Positions 1 through 6,896 of a stretch of 19,020 nucleotides of DNA are shown in pieces; the stretch's first letter is position 1, and each line of letters starts with the position of its first letter. Source of the DNA: Ignavibacteriaceae bacterium (lineage in GTDB: Bacteria; Bacteroidota; Ignavibacteria; Ignavibacteriales; Ignavibacteriaceae); assembly GCA_023231105.1 (NCBI GenBank), contig JALNWB010000069.1, positions 1-19,020 of the forward strand, read 5' to 3'. A program made the position numbers and the translations under genes. The notes beneath the pieces are model-generated. The model did no database searches. It was not told the origin of the DNA and saw only the letters and a program-made list of their open reading frames with translations.

Positions 1-38
1 AAAACCGCAGGTTGGGGGTTCGAGTCCCTCCTGACGTG
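1..38 (+). tRNA. tRNA-Trp, 3' part (5' end outside window)
   Basis: The window opens inside the anticodon loop of a tRNA. Bases 1-3 (AAA) fit positions 36-38 of a CCA-anticodon loop, bases 4-8 (ACCGC) the 3' side of the anticodon stem, and 9-13 the variable loop. The T arm is clear: GGGGG (14-18), loop TTCGAGT (19-25), CCCTC (26-30) with one G-T pair. Bases 31-37 are the acceptor strand and base 38 (G) the discriminator. The following bases are CAG, so the CCA tail is not encoded and must be added after transcription. Identity as tRNA-Trp rests on the AAAACCGC sequence following the missing CC and on the usual tRNA-Trp/secE/nusG order; the anticodon itself is only one base inside the window. 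Confidence 0.88.
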
Positions 39-57
39 CAGAAAGCTTCAAAACACT

Positions 58-240
58 ATGATAAATAAAATAAAAGCCTTCTTTAATGATGTCGTCAAAG
101 AAATGAAAAAAGTTACTTGGCCGACAAAAGATGAACTCAAAGAATCAACAACTATTGTTATTGTTGTTTGTTTGATTTTTGCCGCGTTGACCTACGTCAT
201 CGATATGGCAATCACCCAGGTTTTTAAAGGAATATTTTAG
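58..240 (+). CDS. secE: Preprotein translocase subunit SecE
   Basis: SecE clamps and stabilises SecY in the SecYEG channel of the inner membrane, which exports unfolded proteins. The protein is 60 residues, the short single-helix form usual outside Gammaproteobacteria. An amphipathic N-terminal helix carries the family hallmark KKVTWPTKDEL (residues 17-27), followed by one hydrophobic membrane segment at about residues 31-53. It begins only 19 bases after the tRNA-Trp discriminator and has no clear Shine-Dalgarno sequence, so it is probably co-transcribed with the tRNA and released by tRNA 3' processing. nusG follows after 9 bases, the classic secE-nusG pair. Confidence 0.97.
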   Translation: MINKIKAFFNDVVKEMKKVTWPTKDELKESTTIVIVVCLIFAALTYVIDMAITQVFKGIF

Positions 241-249
241 GTATAATCG

Positions 250-786
250 ATGGATTCTCGATGGTATGTAGTTAGAACGTTTTCAGGACATGAAAACAAG
301 GTCAAAAATCTTATTGATGCTGAGTTAAAAGATAACGAAAAACTCCTCGTAAAGATCCAGCAAGTCCTTGTTCCTACTGAAAAAGTTTTTGAAGTACGTG
401 ACGGAAAGAAAAGAAGTAAAACGAAAAACTTCTTTCCGGGATACATCCTTTTACAAGCTGAACTTGATGCTCAAGTAAAAGATTTTATTCTTAATACTCC
501 GTCTGTTATGGGATTCCTCGGCCAACAAAACAACCCAAATCCGCTTCAGCCGGAAGAAGTTAAAAGAATTGTTGGTAGAATAACTCAAGAGGCGGGTGAA
601 GAAAGAAGTGAGACGATATTCAGAACCGGCGATCTCGTTAAAATTATTGATGGTCCATTTAATAATTTTACCGGTAGTATTGAAGAAGTTAACGAAGAAA
701 AAATGAAAATTAAAGTGTTGGTCTCAATTTTCGGCAGAAAAACTCCTGTCGAAATTGATTTTGTTCAAGCAGAGTTAGAGAAGTAA
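250..786 (+). CDS. nusG: Transcription termination/antitermination factor NusG
   Basis: NusG binds the clamp helices of RNA polymerase, suppresses pausing, and through its C-terminal domain contacts Rho or ribosomal protein S10, linking transcription to translation. The 178-residue length is normal. The N-terminal NGN domain begins with RWYVVRTFSGHE (residues 4-15). The C-terminal KOW domain begins near F124 with FRTGDLVKIIDGPFNNFTG and ends with the usual FGRKTPVEIDF strand. The ATG at 250 is 9 bases beyond the secE stop, with AGGT at 239-242 as a modest ribosome site. Its partner S10 (rpsJ) and its target RpoC are encoded later in this window. Confidence 0.98.
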   Translation: MDSRWYVVRTFSGHENKVKNLIDAELKDNEKLLVKIQQVLVPTEKVFEVRDGKKRSKTKNFFPGYILLQAELDAQVKDFILNTPSVMGFLGQQNNPNPLQPEEVKRIVGRITQEAGEERSETIFRTGDLVKIIDGPFNNFTGSIEEVNEEKMKIKVLVSIFGRKTPVEIDFVQAELEK

Positions 787-805
787 ATTCTAAAGGAACG
801 TTACA

Positions 806-1231
806 ATGGCTAAGAAAATCACAGGTTATATTAAATTACAAATTCCAGCCGGAAAAGCTAATCCTTCTCCTCCGGTAGGTCCTGCATTAGGTCAAAAAGG
901 TGTTAATATCATGGAGTTTTGCAAGCAGTTCAATGCAAAAACTTCCGGTCAAGAAGGCTTAATTATTCCTGTAGTTATTACAGTTTTTTCAGACAAGTCC
1001 TTCACCTTTATTACTAAAACTCCTCCTGCGGCTGTTCTCTTAAAGAAAGCTGCTAAAGTTGAAAAAGGATCGGCTGAATCGAATAAAATAAAGGTTGGCA
1101 AAGTTTCTAAAACTCAGGTTGAAGAAATTGCCAAATTAAAAATGCCAGATCTTAACGCAAATGATGTTGAACATGCTATGAGTATGGTTGCAGGAACCGC
1201 CAGAAGCATGGGCATTACTGTTGATGAATAA
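806..1231 (+). CDS. rplK: 50S ribosomal protein L11
   Basis: L11 binds 23S rRNA in the GTPase-associated centre beside the L10-L7/L12 stalk, where it affects EF-G turnover and is the thiopeptide-binding site. The protein is 141 residues, the standard length. The N-terminal domain has the proline-rich PSPPVGPALGQKGVNIMEFC signature (residues 20-39). The C-terminal RNA-binding domain is complete and ends in the typical GTARSMGITVDE. AAAGGA at 792-797 is the ribosome site, 8 bases before the ATG. The gene lies 19 bases after nusG and 23 bases before rplA. That 23-base gap leaves little room for the long L1-binding leader seen in E. coli. Confidence 0.98.
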   Translation: MAKKITGYIKLQIPAGKANPSPPVGPALGQKGVNIMEFCKQFNAKTSGQEGLIIPVVITVFSDKSFTFITKTPPAAVLLKKAAKVEKGSAESNKIKVGKVSKTQVEEIAKLKMPDLNANDVEHAMSMVAGTARSMGITVDE

Positions 1232-1254
1232 TTAAATAATGAGATGATTTCAAT

Positions 1255-1950
1255 ATGAAAACTTCAAAAAGAGTTCAAGCAATTAATAAAGCGATTGATA
1301 AAAATAAAGATTATACAATTGCCGACGCAGTTAAAACCCTTCAAGAACAAACAAAAGTTAAGTTTGTCGAATCACTTGATTGCGCTGTTCGTTTGGGTGT
1401 TGATCCAAGACATGCAGATCAAATGATAAGAGGAACGGTTTCTCTTCCAAACGGAACCGGCAAAGAAGTTCGGGTTTTGGTAATGGCTAAAGGTCCGAAA
1501 GCGAAAGAAGCTTTAGACGCAGGCGCAGATTATGCAGGCTTGGAAGATTATTTAGAAAAAATTAAAGGCGGATGGGCTGATATCGACGTGCTTATTGCAA
1601 CTCCCGATGTTATGGCTGAAGTTGGTAAGCTTGGTAAAATATTAGGTCCAAAAGGATTAATGCCTAATCCTAAAAGCGGCACCGTTACTATGGATGTAGA
1701 AAAAGCCGTTAAAGAAGTTAAAGCCGGAAAGATCGAATTCCGAGTTGATAAAACCGGGATCGTACATGTTTCCGTCGGTAAATTAAATTTTGAAACTGAC
1801 AAATTAGTCGAGAATACAAACGCATTTCTTAATATGATAGTTAAACTGAAACCTGCCAGCGCGAAAGGAACCTACGTTAAAAGTGTTTTCCTTTCATCCA
1901 CTATGGGACCAGGATTGAAGATATCAAAAGAAGAAGTGGCTGTACACTAA
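1255..1950 (+). CDS. rplA: 50S ribosomal protein L1
   Basis: L1 forms the mobile L1 stalk that helps deacylated tRNA leave the E site. In many bacteria it is also a translational repressor of the rplK-rplA mRNA. The protein is 231 residues, full length. The L1 signature lies in residues 114-140: IATPDVMAEVGKLGKILGP followed by KGLMPNPKSGTVT. The C-terminal KTGIVHVSVGKLNF and GTYVKSVFLSSTMGPG blocks are intact. No strong Shine-Dalgarno sequence precedes the ATG (only GAGA near 1241), so translation may be coupled to rplK, which ends 23 bases upstream. Confidence 0.98.
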   Translation: MKTSKRVQAINKAIDKNKDYTIADAVKTLQEQTKVKFVESLDCAVRLGVDPRHADQMIRGTVSLPNGTGKEVRVLVMAKGPKAKEALDAGADYAGLEDYLEKIKGGWADIDVLIATPDVMAEVGKLGKILGPKGLMPNPKSGTVTMDVEKAVKEVKAGKIEFRVDKTGIVHVSVGKLNFETDKLVENTNAFLNMIVKLKPASAKGTYVKSVFLSSTMGPGLKISKEEVAVH

Positions 1951-2018
1951 AAGTTTATTACGCACTGTAATGCTTCTATCCGACTCCATGTCAATAACTA
2001 AAATGATGTAGGAGAAAA
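1951..2018 (+). promoter_or_regulatory. Candidate rplJ leader (L10 autoregulation region)
   Basis: This 68-base gap is much longer than the neighbouring gaps. It contains a small inverted repeat, ATTAC (1957-1961) and GTAAT (1967-1971) with a 5-base loop. It also contains CTCC at 1984-1987, which can pair with the GGAG (2011-2014) of the rplJ ribosome site. In many bacteria the L10-L7/L12 complex binds an RNA element just here and represses its own translation. Calling this region such an element is an inference from position plus weak pairing; I cannot recognise the full L10-leader consensus. Confidence 0.35.
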
Positions 2019-2540
2019 ATGAATAAAAATGAAAAAGCTGAAGTTGTAGAAAAAGTAGTTGATTTGGTAAACAAATCTACCGCCCTTTACATAACAGACT
2101 ACAGCGGAATTAACGTCGAAGATATTAAAAATCTTCGGAGAGAATTCAGAAAACAAGGCGCTCAATATAAAGTAATCAAAAATACTTTGTTGAAAAGAGC
2201 CTTAGTTCAAGCTGGAAAATATGAAAAACTCGAAGCAAGCTTAATCGGGATGACCGGTGCTGTTTTTGCTGGAGAGAATTCTGTTGCACCGGCTAAAATC
2301 ATCAAGAAATATTACTCGGACAAACAAAAATTATCTTTAAAAGCCTGCTATATAGAATCGCAGTATTTTGATGGTAAATTGCTTGATCAATTGGCTACTC
2401 TTCCGAGTAAACCGGAAATTATTGCAGGAATTCTTGGAAGTCTCGATGCCCCTGCTTCCGGAATTGTTGGTGTTATCAATTCTGTACTACGCGAGCTTGT
2501 TAGTGTGGTTGACGAAATCGCCAAGAAAAAAGCCGCTTAA
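2019..2540 (+). CDS. rplJ: 50S ribosomal protein L10
   Basis: L10 is the base of the ribosomal stalk. Its N-terminal domain binds 23S rRNA next to L11, and its C-terminal helix carries the L7/L12 dimers that recruit translation GTPases. The protein is 173 residues, a usual length. Conserved blocks include YITDYSGINVEDIKNLRREF (residues 24-43) and KVIKNTLLKRAL (51-62). The C-terminal helix, rich in hydrophobic residues, ends VVDEIAKKKAA. GGAG at 2011-2014 lies 4 bases before the ATG. rplL follows after 36 bases, as expected for genes whose products form one complex. Confidence 0.98.
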   Translation: MNKNEKAEVVEKVVDLVNKSTALYITDYSGINVEDIKNLRREFRKQGAQYKVIKNTLLKRALVQAGKYEKLEASLIGMTGAVFAGENSVAPAKIIKKYYSDKQKLSLKACYIESQYFDGKLLDQLATLPSKPEIIAGILGSLDAPASGIVGVINSVLRELVSVVDEIAKKKAA

Positions 2541-2576
2541 ATAAATTTTAATAAAGAAAATAATAGGAGATCTGAA

Positions 2577-2951
2577 ATGTCCGAAAAAGTTGCTGAATTA
2601 GTAGAAAAAATAAAAAGCTTAACCTTAGTTGAAGCCTCTGAATTGAAAAAAGCTTTGGAAGAAGAATTTGGTGTTACTGCCGCTGCCCCTGTTGTTATGG
2701 GTGCCGCTGTTGCCGCTGCCGCTGCGCCGGTTGAAGAACAAACCGAATTTAACGTTATCCTCATTGCTGCAGGCGAGAAAAAAATCAACGTAATTAAAGT
2801 TGTCCGCGCTCATACCGGATTAGGTTTGAAAGAAGCAAAAGACCTTGTTGACGGCGCTCCAAAACCGGTTAAAGAAAGTGTCTCTAAAGACGAAGCCGAA
2901 AAACTTAAAAAAGAACTTGAAGAAGCCGGCGCTACAGTAGAAGTAAAATAA
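2577..2951 (+). CDS. rplL: 50S ribosomal protein L7/L12
   Basis: L7/L12 is the multi-copy flexible stalk protein that contacts EF-Tu, EF-G, IF2 and RF3 and stimulates their GTPase activity. The protein is 124 residues. An N-terminal dimerisation and L10-binding domain covers about 1-33. A flexible alanine-rich hinge (about 34-57, including five alanines at 46-50) follows. The C-terminal factor-binding domain carries GLGLKEAKDLVDGAPKPVKE and ends ATVEVK. AGGAGA at 2565-2570 is a good ribosome site. The protein is needed in several copies per ribosome, which fits the terminator-like hairpin just downstream that separates it from rpoB. Confidence 0.98.
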   Translation: MSEKVAELVEKIKSLTLVEASELKKALEEEFGVTAAAPVVMGAAVAAAAAPVEEQTEFNVILIAAGEKKINVIKVVRAHTGLGLKEAKDLVDGAPKPVKESVSKDEAEKLKKELEEAGATVEVK

Positions 2952-2985
2952 TTATTAACTTTTTATTTCATCGTTCCCTTTTCTT

Positions 2986-3026
2986 AAAAAGTGATCCCGA
3001 TTACTTCGGGATCGCTTTTTCTTTTT
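2986..3026 (+). terminator. Intrinsic terminator / attenuator between rplL and rpoB
   Basis: A long hairpin is visible. AAAAAG-T-GATCCCGA (2986-3000) pairs with TCGGGATC-G-CTTTTT (3006-3020) around the loop TTACT. The only non-Watson-Crick pair among 15 is a T-G. The right arm runs into a T-rich tract, TTTTTCTTTTT (3016-3026). This is a good Rho-independent terminator. I see no strong promoter between it and rpoB, so the likely role is partial termination that keeps rpoBC mRNA below rplJL mRNA, as known at this position in E. coli. Confidence 0.88.
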
Positions 3027-3086
3027 GTTTGTAATGATGATACAGGATACAAGCTATGATTTCGAAAACTAATTGGAGGATTTCAC

Positions 3087-6000
3087 TTGGCTAAACAAAG
3101 AATTTCCTTTGGAAAAATTAAACCGGTTCTTCCTATCCCGGATTTGCTCGATATTCAAAAAGAATCTTTTGAAGAATTCTTACAGCGTAATATTCCTAAT
3201 GCTCAACGCGAAAATAAAGGACTTCAAGCTGTCTTTACTTCCAACTTCCCAATTTTTGATAATAAAGAAAATTTCAGACTGGATTTTGTTGAATACAATA
3301 TCGAAAAAGCCCGCTATTCAATTCAAGAATGTATTGAAAAGGGACTCACTTTTGCCGCTCCCTTAAAAGCAAAATTAAGACTTGCAACAAAAGACCCCGA
3401 TACCGAAGAATTTATCAATGCCGTAGAGCAAGAAGTATATCTTGGAAACCTTCCGTTTATGACGGAACAGGGAACGTTTGTAATTAACGGCGCTGAACGG
3501 GTTGTTGTTACCCAGCTTCATCGTTCTCCCGGAGTTGCTTTCTCACAAACTATTCACCCGAACGGGACACCACTTTACGCGGCAAGAATTATTCCGCTAA
3601 AAGGTTCGTGGGTTGAATTTGCAACCGATATTAATCATATTTTGTATGTTTATATCGATAGAAGAAAAAAATTCCCTTCAACAACTTTATTAAGAGCGCT
3701 TGGTTATACAAACGATGAAGAAATTCTCCAACTCTTCGATTTAGTTGAAACCGTAAACGTGAATAAAGTTCAAATTGAAAACTACATCGGCAGAATGATT
3801 GCCAGCGATGTTTTCGATACATCAAGCGGTGAAATTTTCCTCTCAAGAGAAAGTATTTTCTCCGAAGAAGATGTTGAAAGAGTAAAAGATGCCGAAGTTG
3901 AAGAAATCAAATTTATAAGTGAAGAAATAAACACCGATCAGAGTTTAATTCTCAATACCTTAAGAAAAGATCCGGCGCATACTAAAGAAGAAGCTCTGTT
4001 CGCAATTTATCGTCAGCTTCGCACCGGTGAAGCTCCGGACGTTGATACCGCCGCTTCTCTAATTGAAAAACTTTTCTTTAATGACAAACGTTATGACCTT
4101 GGTGATGTTGGTCGTCATCGTATGAACGATAAATTAAAATTAGATATTCCGGAAACAACCACCGTTCTTACTCCGGTTGATATTATTGAAATTATGCGCT
4201 ATATCATCCGCATGAAAAACGGGTTGGAATCGACAGACGATATCGATCACTTAGGAAATAGAAGAGTTAGAACTGTCGGCGAACAAATTCAACAGCAATT
4301 CAACGTTGGTATTTCGCGTATGTCGAGAACCATTAAAGAACGTATGAATGTTCGCGACTCAGAAAACTTTACTCCGCAAGAATTAGTAAACGCCAGAACA
4401 ATAAGCAGCGTTATTAATGCATTCTTCGGAACAAATCCGCTATCTCAATTTATGGATCAGACAAATCCACTTGCAGAGTTAACGCACAAGAGGAGAATGT
4501 CTGCCTTAGGACCTGGCGGATTGACAAGAGAACGCGCCGGATTCGAAGTTCGTGACGTTCATTATACACATTACGGAAGATTATGCCCGATCGAAACTCC
4601 TGAAGGTCCGAACATCGGTCTTATTTCTTCGTTAACGATATTTGCAAGAGTAAACAAATACGGATTCCTTGAAACTCCTTACCGAAAAGTTAAAGGGAAA
4701 AAAGCTACTGAAGAAGTAACCTATTTAACTGCAGAACAAGAAGATTTATACACGATAGCTCAGGCAAATGCCGAGTTGAACGAAAAAAATGAATTCATGA
4801 ACGATCGTATTAAGTCAAGGAATAAAGGTGAATTTCCTATCGTTCATCACGATCAATTACAGTTTATGGATGTTGCTCCTGCGCAGATAGTAAGCGCCGC
4901 CGCAACCTTAATTCCGTTCCTTGAACATGATGATGCTAACAGAGCTCTGATGGGTTCAAACATGATGCGTCAAGCAGTTCCGCTGATGATTACGGAAGCG
5001 CCGATTGTAGGAACCGGCTTTGAAGGAAAAATTGCCGTCGATTCACGTGCGGTTATTCTTGCCGAAGATGACGGCTTTGTAGAATATGTTGATTCAAATA
5101 AAATTGTTGTTATTTATGATTTAGATCCGAAATCAATTGAAGCCATTACAAGCTTTTACGATGTACGAAGAGAAACTTATCAATTGATTAAATTCACCGG
5201 AACCAACCAGGAAACAAGCATCAACCAAAAACCGATTGTTAAAGAAGGACAACGCGTTAAAAAAGGTGATGTTATTGCCGATGGCTGTGCAACCGACCAA
5301 GGTGAACTTGCTCTTGGCAGAAACGTTCTTGTGGCTTTTATGCCATGGCGCGGTTACAACTTTGAGGATGCTATTATTTTAAGTGAAAGACTTGTTGCCA
5401 ACGATACTTTTACCTCGCTTCATGTTGAAGAATTTGAGTTGCAAGTAAGAGAAACAAAACGTGGTGAAGAAGAACTTACAAGAGAAATTCCAAACGTAAG
5501 TGAAGAAGCCGTAAAGAATCTTGACGAAAACGGAATTGTTCACGTCGGCGCAGAAGTAAAAGAAGGTGATATTCTGATTGGAAAAATTACTCCGAAAGGG
5601 GAAACCGATCCGACACCTGAAGAAAAATTATTACGCGCGATCTTTGGCGATAAGGCAGGCGATGTTAAAGACGCTTCCCTAAAAGCTTCTCCCGGTATTC
5701 GCGGAACGGTTATTAAAACAAGATTATTCAGCCGTAAGAAAAAAGAAGCTGACGGTAAGAAGGTTGAGAAAAAATCTTTCGAACAAGTTGAAGCGGCTCA
5801 TAAAGTTAAAACTACCGCTCTATATAAAAAATTGATTGATAAATTAACCACAATTTGTAACGGACAAACTTCTGTCGGCATCCGCGATGTGGATGGCTCT
5901 GTTGTGCTGAGAAGCGGTACGGTAATTAAAGAAAAAACTTTTTCTGATCTTGATGACGTTACAAAATTAGATTACACAAACGGCTGGTTTGAAACTAAAA

Positions 6001-6845
6001 AAGTAAACCAGATCATTCAAAAATTATATGCAAATTATTTTGATACGCTTTCAGATTTTGAAGAAGATTTCAAGCGTGAAAAAATTAAAATCCAAATTGG
6101 AGATGAATTACCTCCTGGAATCGTTCAACTTGCAAAAGTTTACGTTGCTAAAAAACGTAAAATTTCTGTTGGCGATAAAATGGCGGGACGACACGGTAAC
6201 AAAGGTGTTGTTTCTAAAGTTGTTCCGGTTGAAGATATGCCTTTTATGCCCGATGGAACTCCTGTTGATATTATCTTAAATCCGCTTGGCGTTCCTTCAC
6301 GTATGAACCTCGGTCAATTGTACGAAACTGCACTTGGCTGGGTAGGAAAACTTCTCGGAGTAAAATTTGCCACTCCTATTTTTGATGGAGCAAAATTATC
6401 CGATGTTGAAAACTGGCTTGAAAAAGCCGGCTTGGACAAAGGCAGCAAAATTGAACTTTACGATGGAAGAAGTGGCGAAAAATTCCATCAGAAAGTTACT
6501 TGCGGTTATATTTATATGTTGAAACTGGGTCATATGGTTGACGATAAGATCCATGCCCGTTCAATTGGACCATACTCGTTAATTACGCAGCAACCACTTG
6601 GTGGAAAAGCGCAATTTGGTGGTCAAAGATTTGGTGAGATGGAAGTTTGGGCGTTAGAAGGTTACGGAGCATCAAATATTTTACAGGAAGTATTAACTGT
6701 AAAAAGTGATGACGTTGCCGGACGTTCCAAAGTGTATGAAGCTATTGTTAAAGGTGAAAATTTACCGGTACCTAATGTACCTGAATCGTTTAACGTTCTT
6801 ATTAAAGAACTTCAAGGCTTAGGCTTAGATATTCACATTAATTAA
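3087..6845 (+). CDS. rpoB: DNA-directed RNA polymerase subunit beta
   Basis: RpoB forms one pincer and half of the active centre of RNA polymerase and is the rifampicin target. The protein is 1252 residues, shorter than the E. coli form and near the size usual in the Bacteroidota/Chlorobi group. The rifampicin region is residues 446-474, with FFGTNPLSQFMDQTNPLAE then LTHKRRMSALGPGGL. Q454, D457, H467 and S472 match E. coli Q513, D516, H526 and S531, the sensitive-type residues. The active-centre block GDKMAGRHGNKGV starts at G1029, with lysines K1031 and K1039. The C-terminal FGGQRFGEMEVWALEGYGA clamp-anchor block is present. The start is TTG, placed by GGAGG at 3075-3079 with 7-base spacing and by the normal N-terminus MAKQRISFGKI; no in-frame ATG gives a better fit. 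Confidence 0.98.
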   Translation: MAKQRISFGKIKPVLPIPDLLDIQKESFEEFLQRNIPNAQRENKGLQAVFTSNFPIFDNKENFRLDFVEYNIEKARYSIQECIEKGLTFAAPLKAKLRLATKDPDTEEFINAVEQEVYLGNLPFMTEQGTFVINGAERVVVTQLHRSPGVAFSQTIHPNGTPLYAARIIPLKGSWVEFATDINHILYVYIDRRKKFPSTTLLRALGYTNDEEILQLFDLVETVNVNKVQIENYIGRMIASDVFDTSSGEIFLSRESIFSEEDVERVKDAEVEEIKFISEEINTDQSLILNTLRKDPAHTKEEALFAIYRQLRTGEAPDVDTAASLIEKLFFNDKRYDLGDVGRHRMNDKLKLDIPETTTVLTPVDIIEIMRYIIRMKNGLESTDDIDHLGNRRVRTVGEQIQQQFNVGISRMSRTIKERMNVRDSENFTPQELVNARTISSVINAFFGTNPLSQFMDQTNPLAELTHKRRMSALGPGGLTRERAGFEVRDVHYTHYGRLCPIETPEGPNIGLISSLTIFARVNKYGFLETPYRKVKGKKATEEVTYLTAEQEDLYTIAQANAELNEKNEFMNDRIKSRNKGEFPIVHHDQLQFMDVAPAQIVSAAATLIPFLEHDDANRALMGSNMMRQAVPLMITEAPIVGTGFEGKIAVDSRAVILAEDDGFVEYVDSNKIVVIYDLDPKSIEAITSFYDVRRETYQLIKFTGTNQETSINQKPIVKEGQRVKKGDVIADGCATDQGELALGRNVLVAFMPWRGYNFEDAIILSERLVANDTFTSLHVEEFELQVRETKRGEEELTREIPNVSEEAVKNLDENGIVHVGAEVKEGDILIGKITPKGETDPTPEEKLLRAIFGDKAGDVKDASLKASPGIRGTVIKTRLFSRKKKEADGKKVEKKSFEQVEAAHKVKTTALYKKLIDKLTTICNGQTSVGIRDVDGSVVLRSGTVIKEKTFSDLDDVTKLDYTNGWFETKKVNQIIQKLYANYFDTLSDFEEDFKREKIKIQIGDELPPGIVQLAKVYVAKKRKISVGDKMAGRHGNKGVVSKVVPVEDMPFMPDGTPVDIILNPLGVPSRMNLGQLYETALGWVGKLLGVKFATPIFDGAKLSDVENWLEKAGLDKGSKIELYDGRSGEKFHQKVTCGYIYMLKLGHMVDDKIHARSIGPYSLITQQPLGGKAQFGGQRFGEMEVWALEGYGASNILQEVLTVKSDDVAGRSKVYEAIVKGENLPVPNVPESFNVLIKELQGLGLDIHIN

Positions 6846-6865
6846 CGCTGAACAATTTATAAAAG

Positions 6866-6882
6866 TCCCGACTTATGCGGGA
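6866..6882 (+). other. Small hairpin next to the rpoC ribosome site
   Basis: TCCCG (6866-6870) and CGGGA (6878-6882) form a 5-bp GC-rich stem with loop ACTTATG. It ends one base before the rpoC Shine-Dalgarno AAGGAG (6884-6889). No T tract follows, so it is not a terminator. It could mark an RNA processing site or tune ribosome access to rpoC. This is only what the pairing suggests, and a stem this short may be chance. Confidence 0.35.
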
Positions 6883-6896
6883 TAAGGAGATTAGAA

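Noticed and set aside
3025..3060. Possible promoter before rpoB (TTGTTT with TACAAG, or TATGAT alone)
   Set aside because: The -35 matches are poor and the first -10 is only 4 of 6. TATGAT has no partner at 17 bases. It is too weak to list in AT-rich DNA.
3073..3366. 97-codon plus-strand frame overlapping the start of rpoB
   Set aside because: It is out of frame with rpoB, has no family match, and rpoB explains the region fully, including the GGAGG site.
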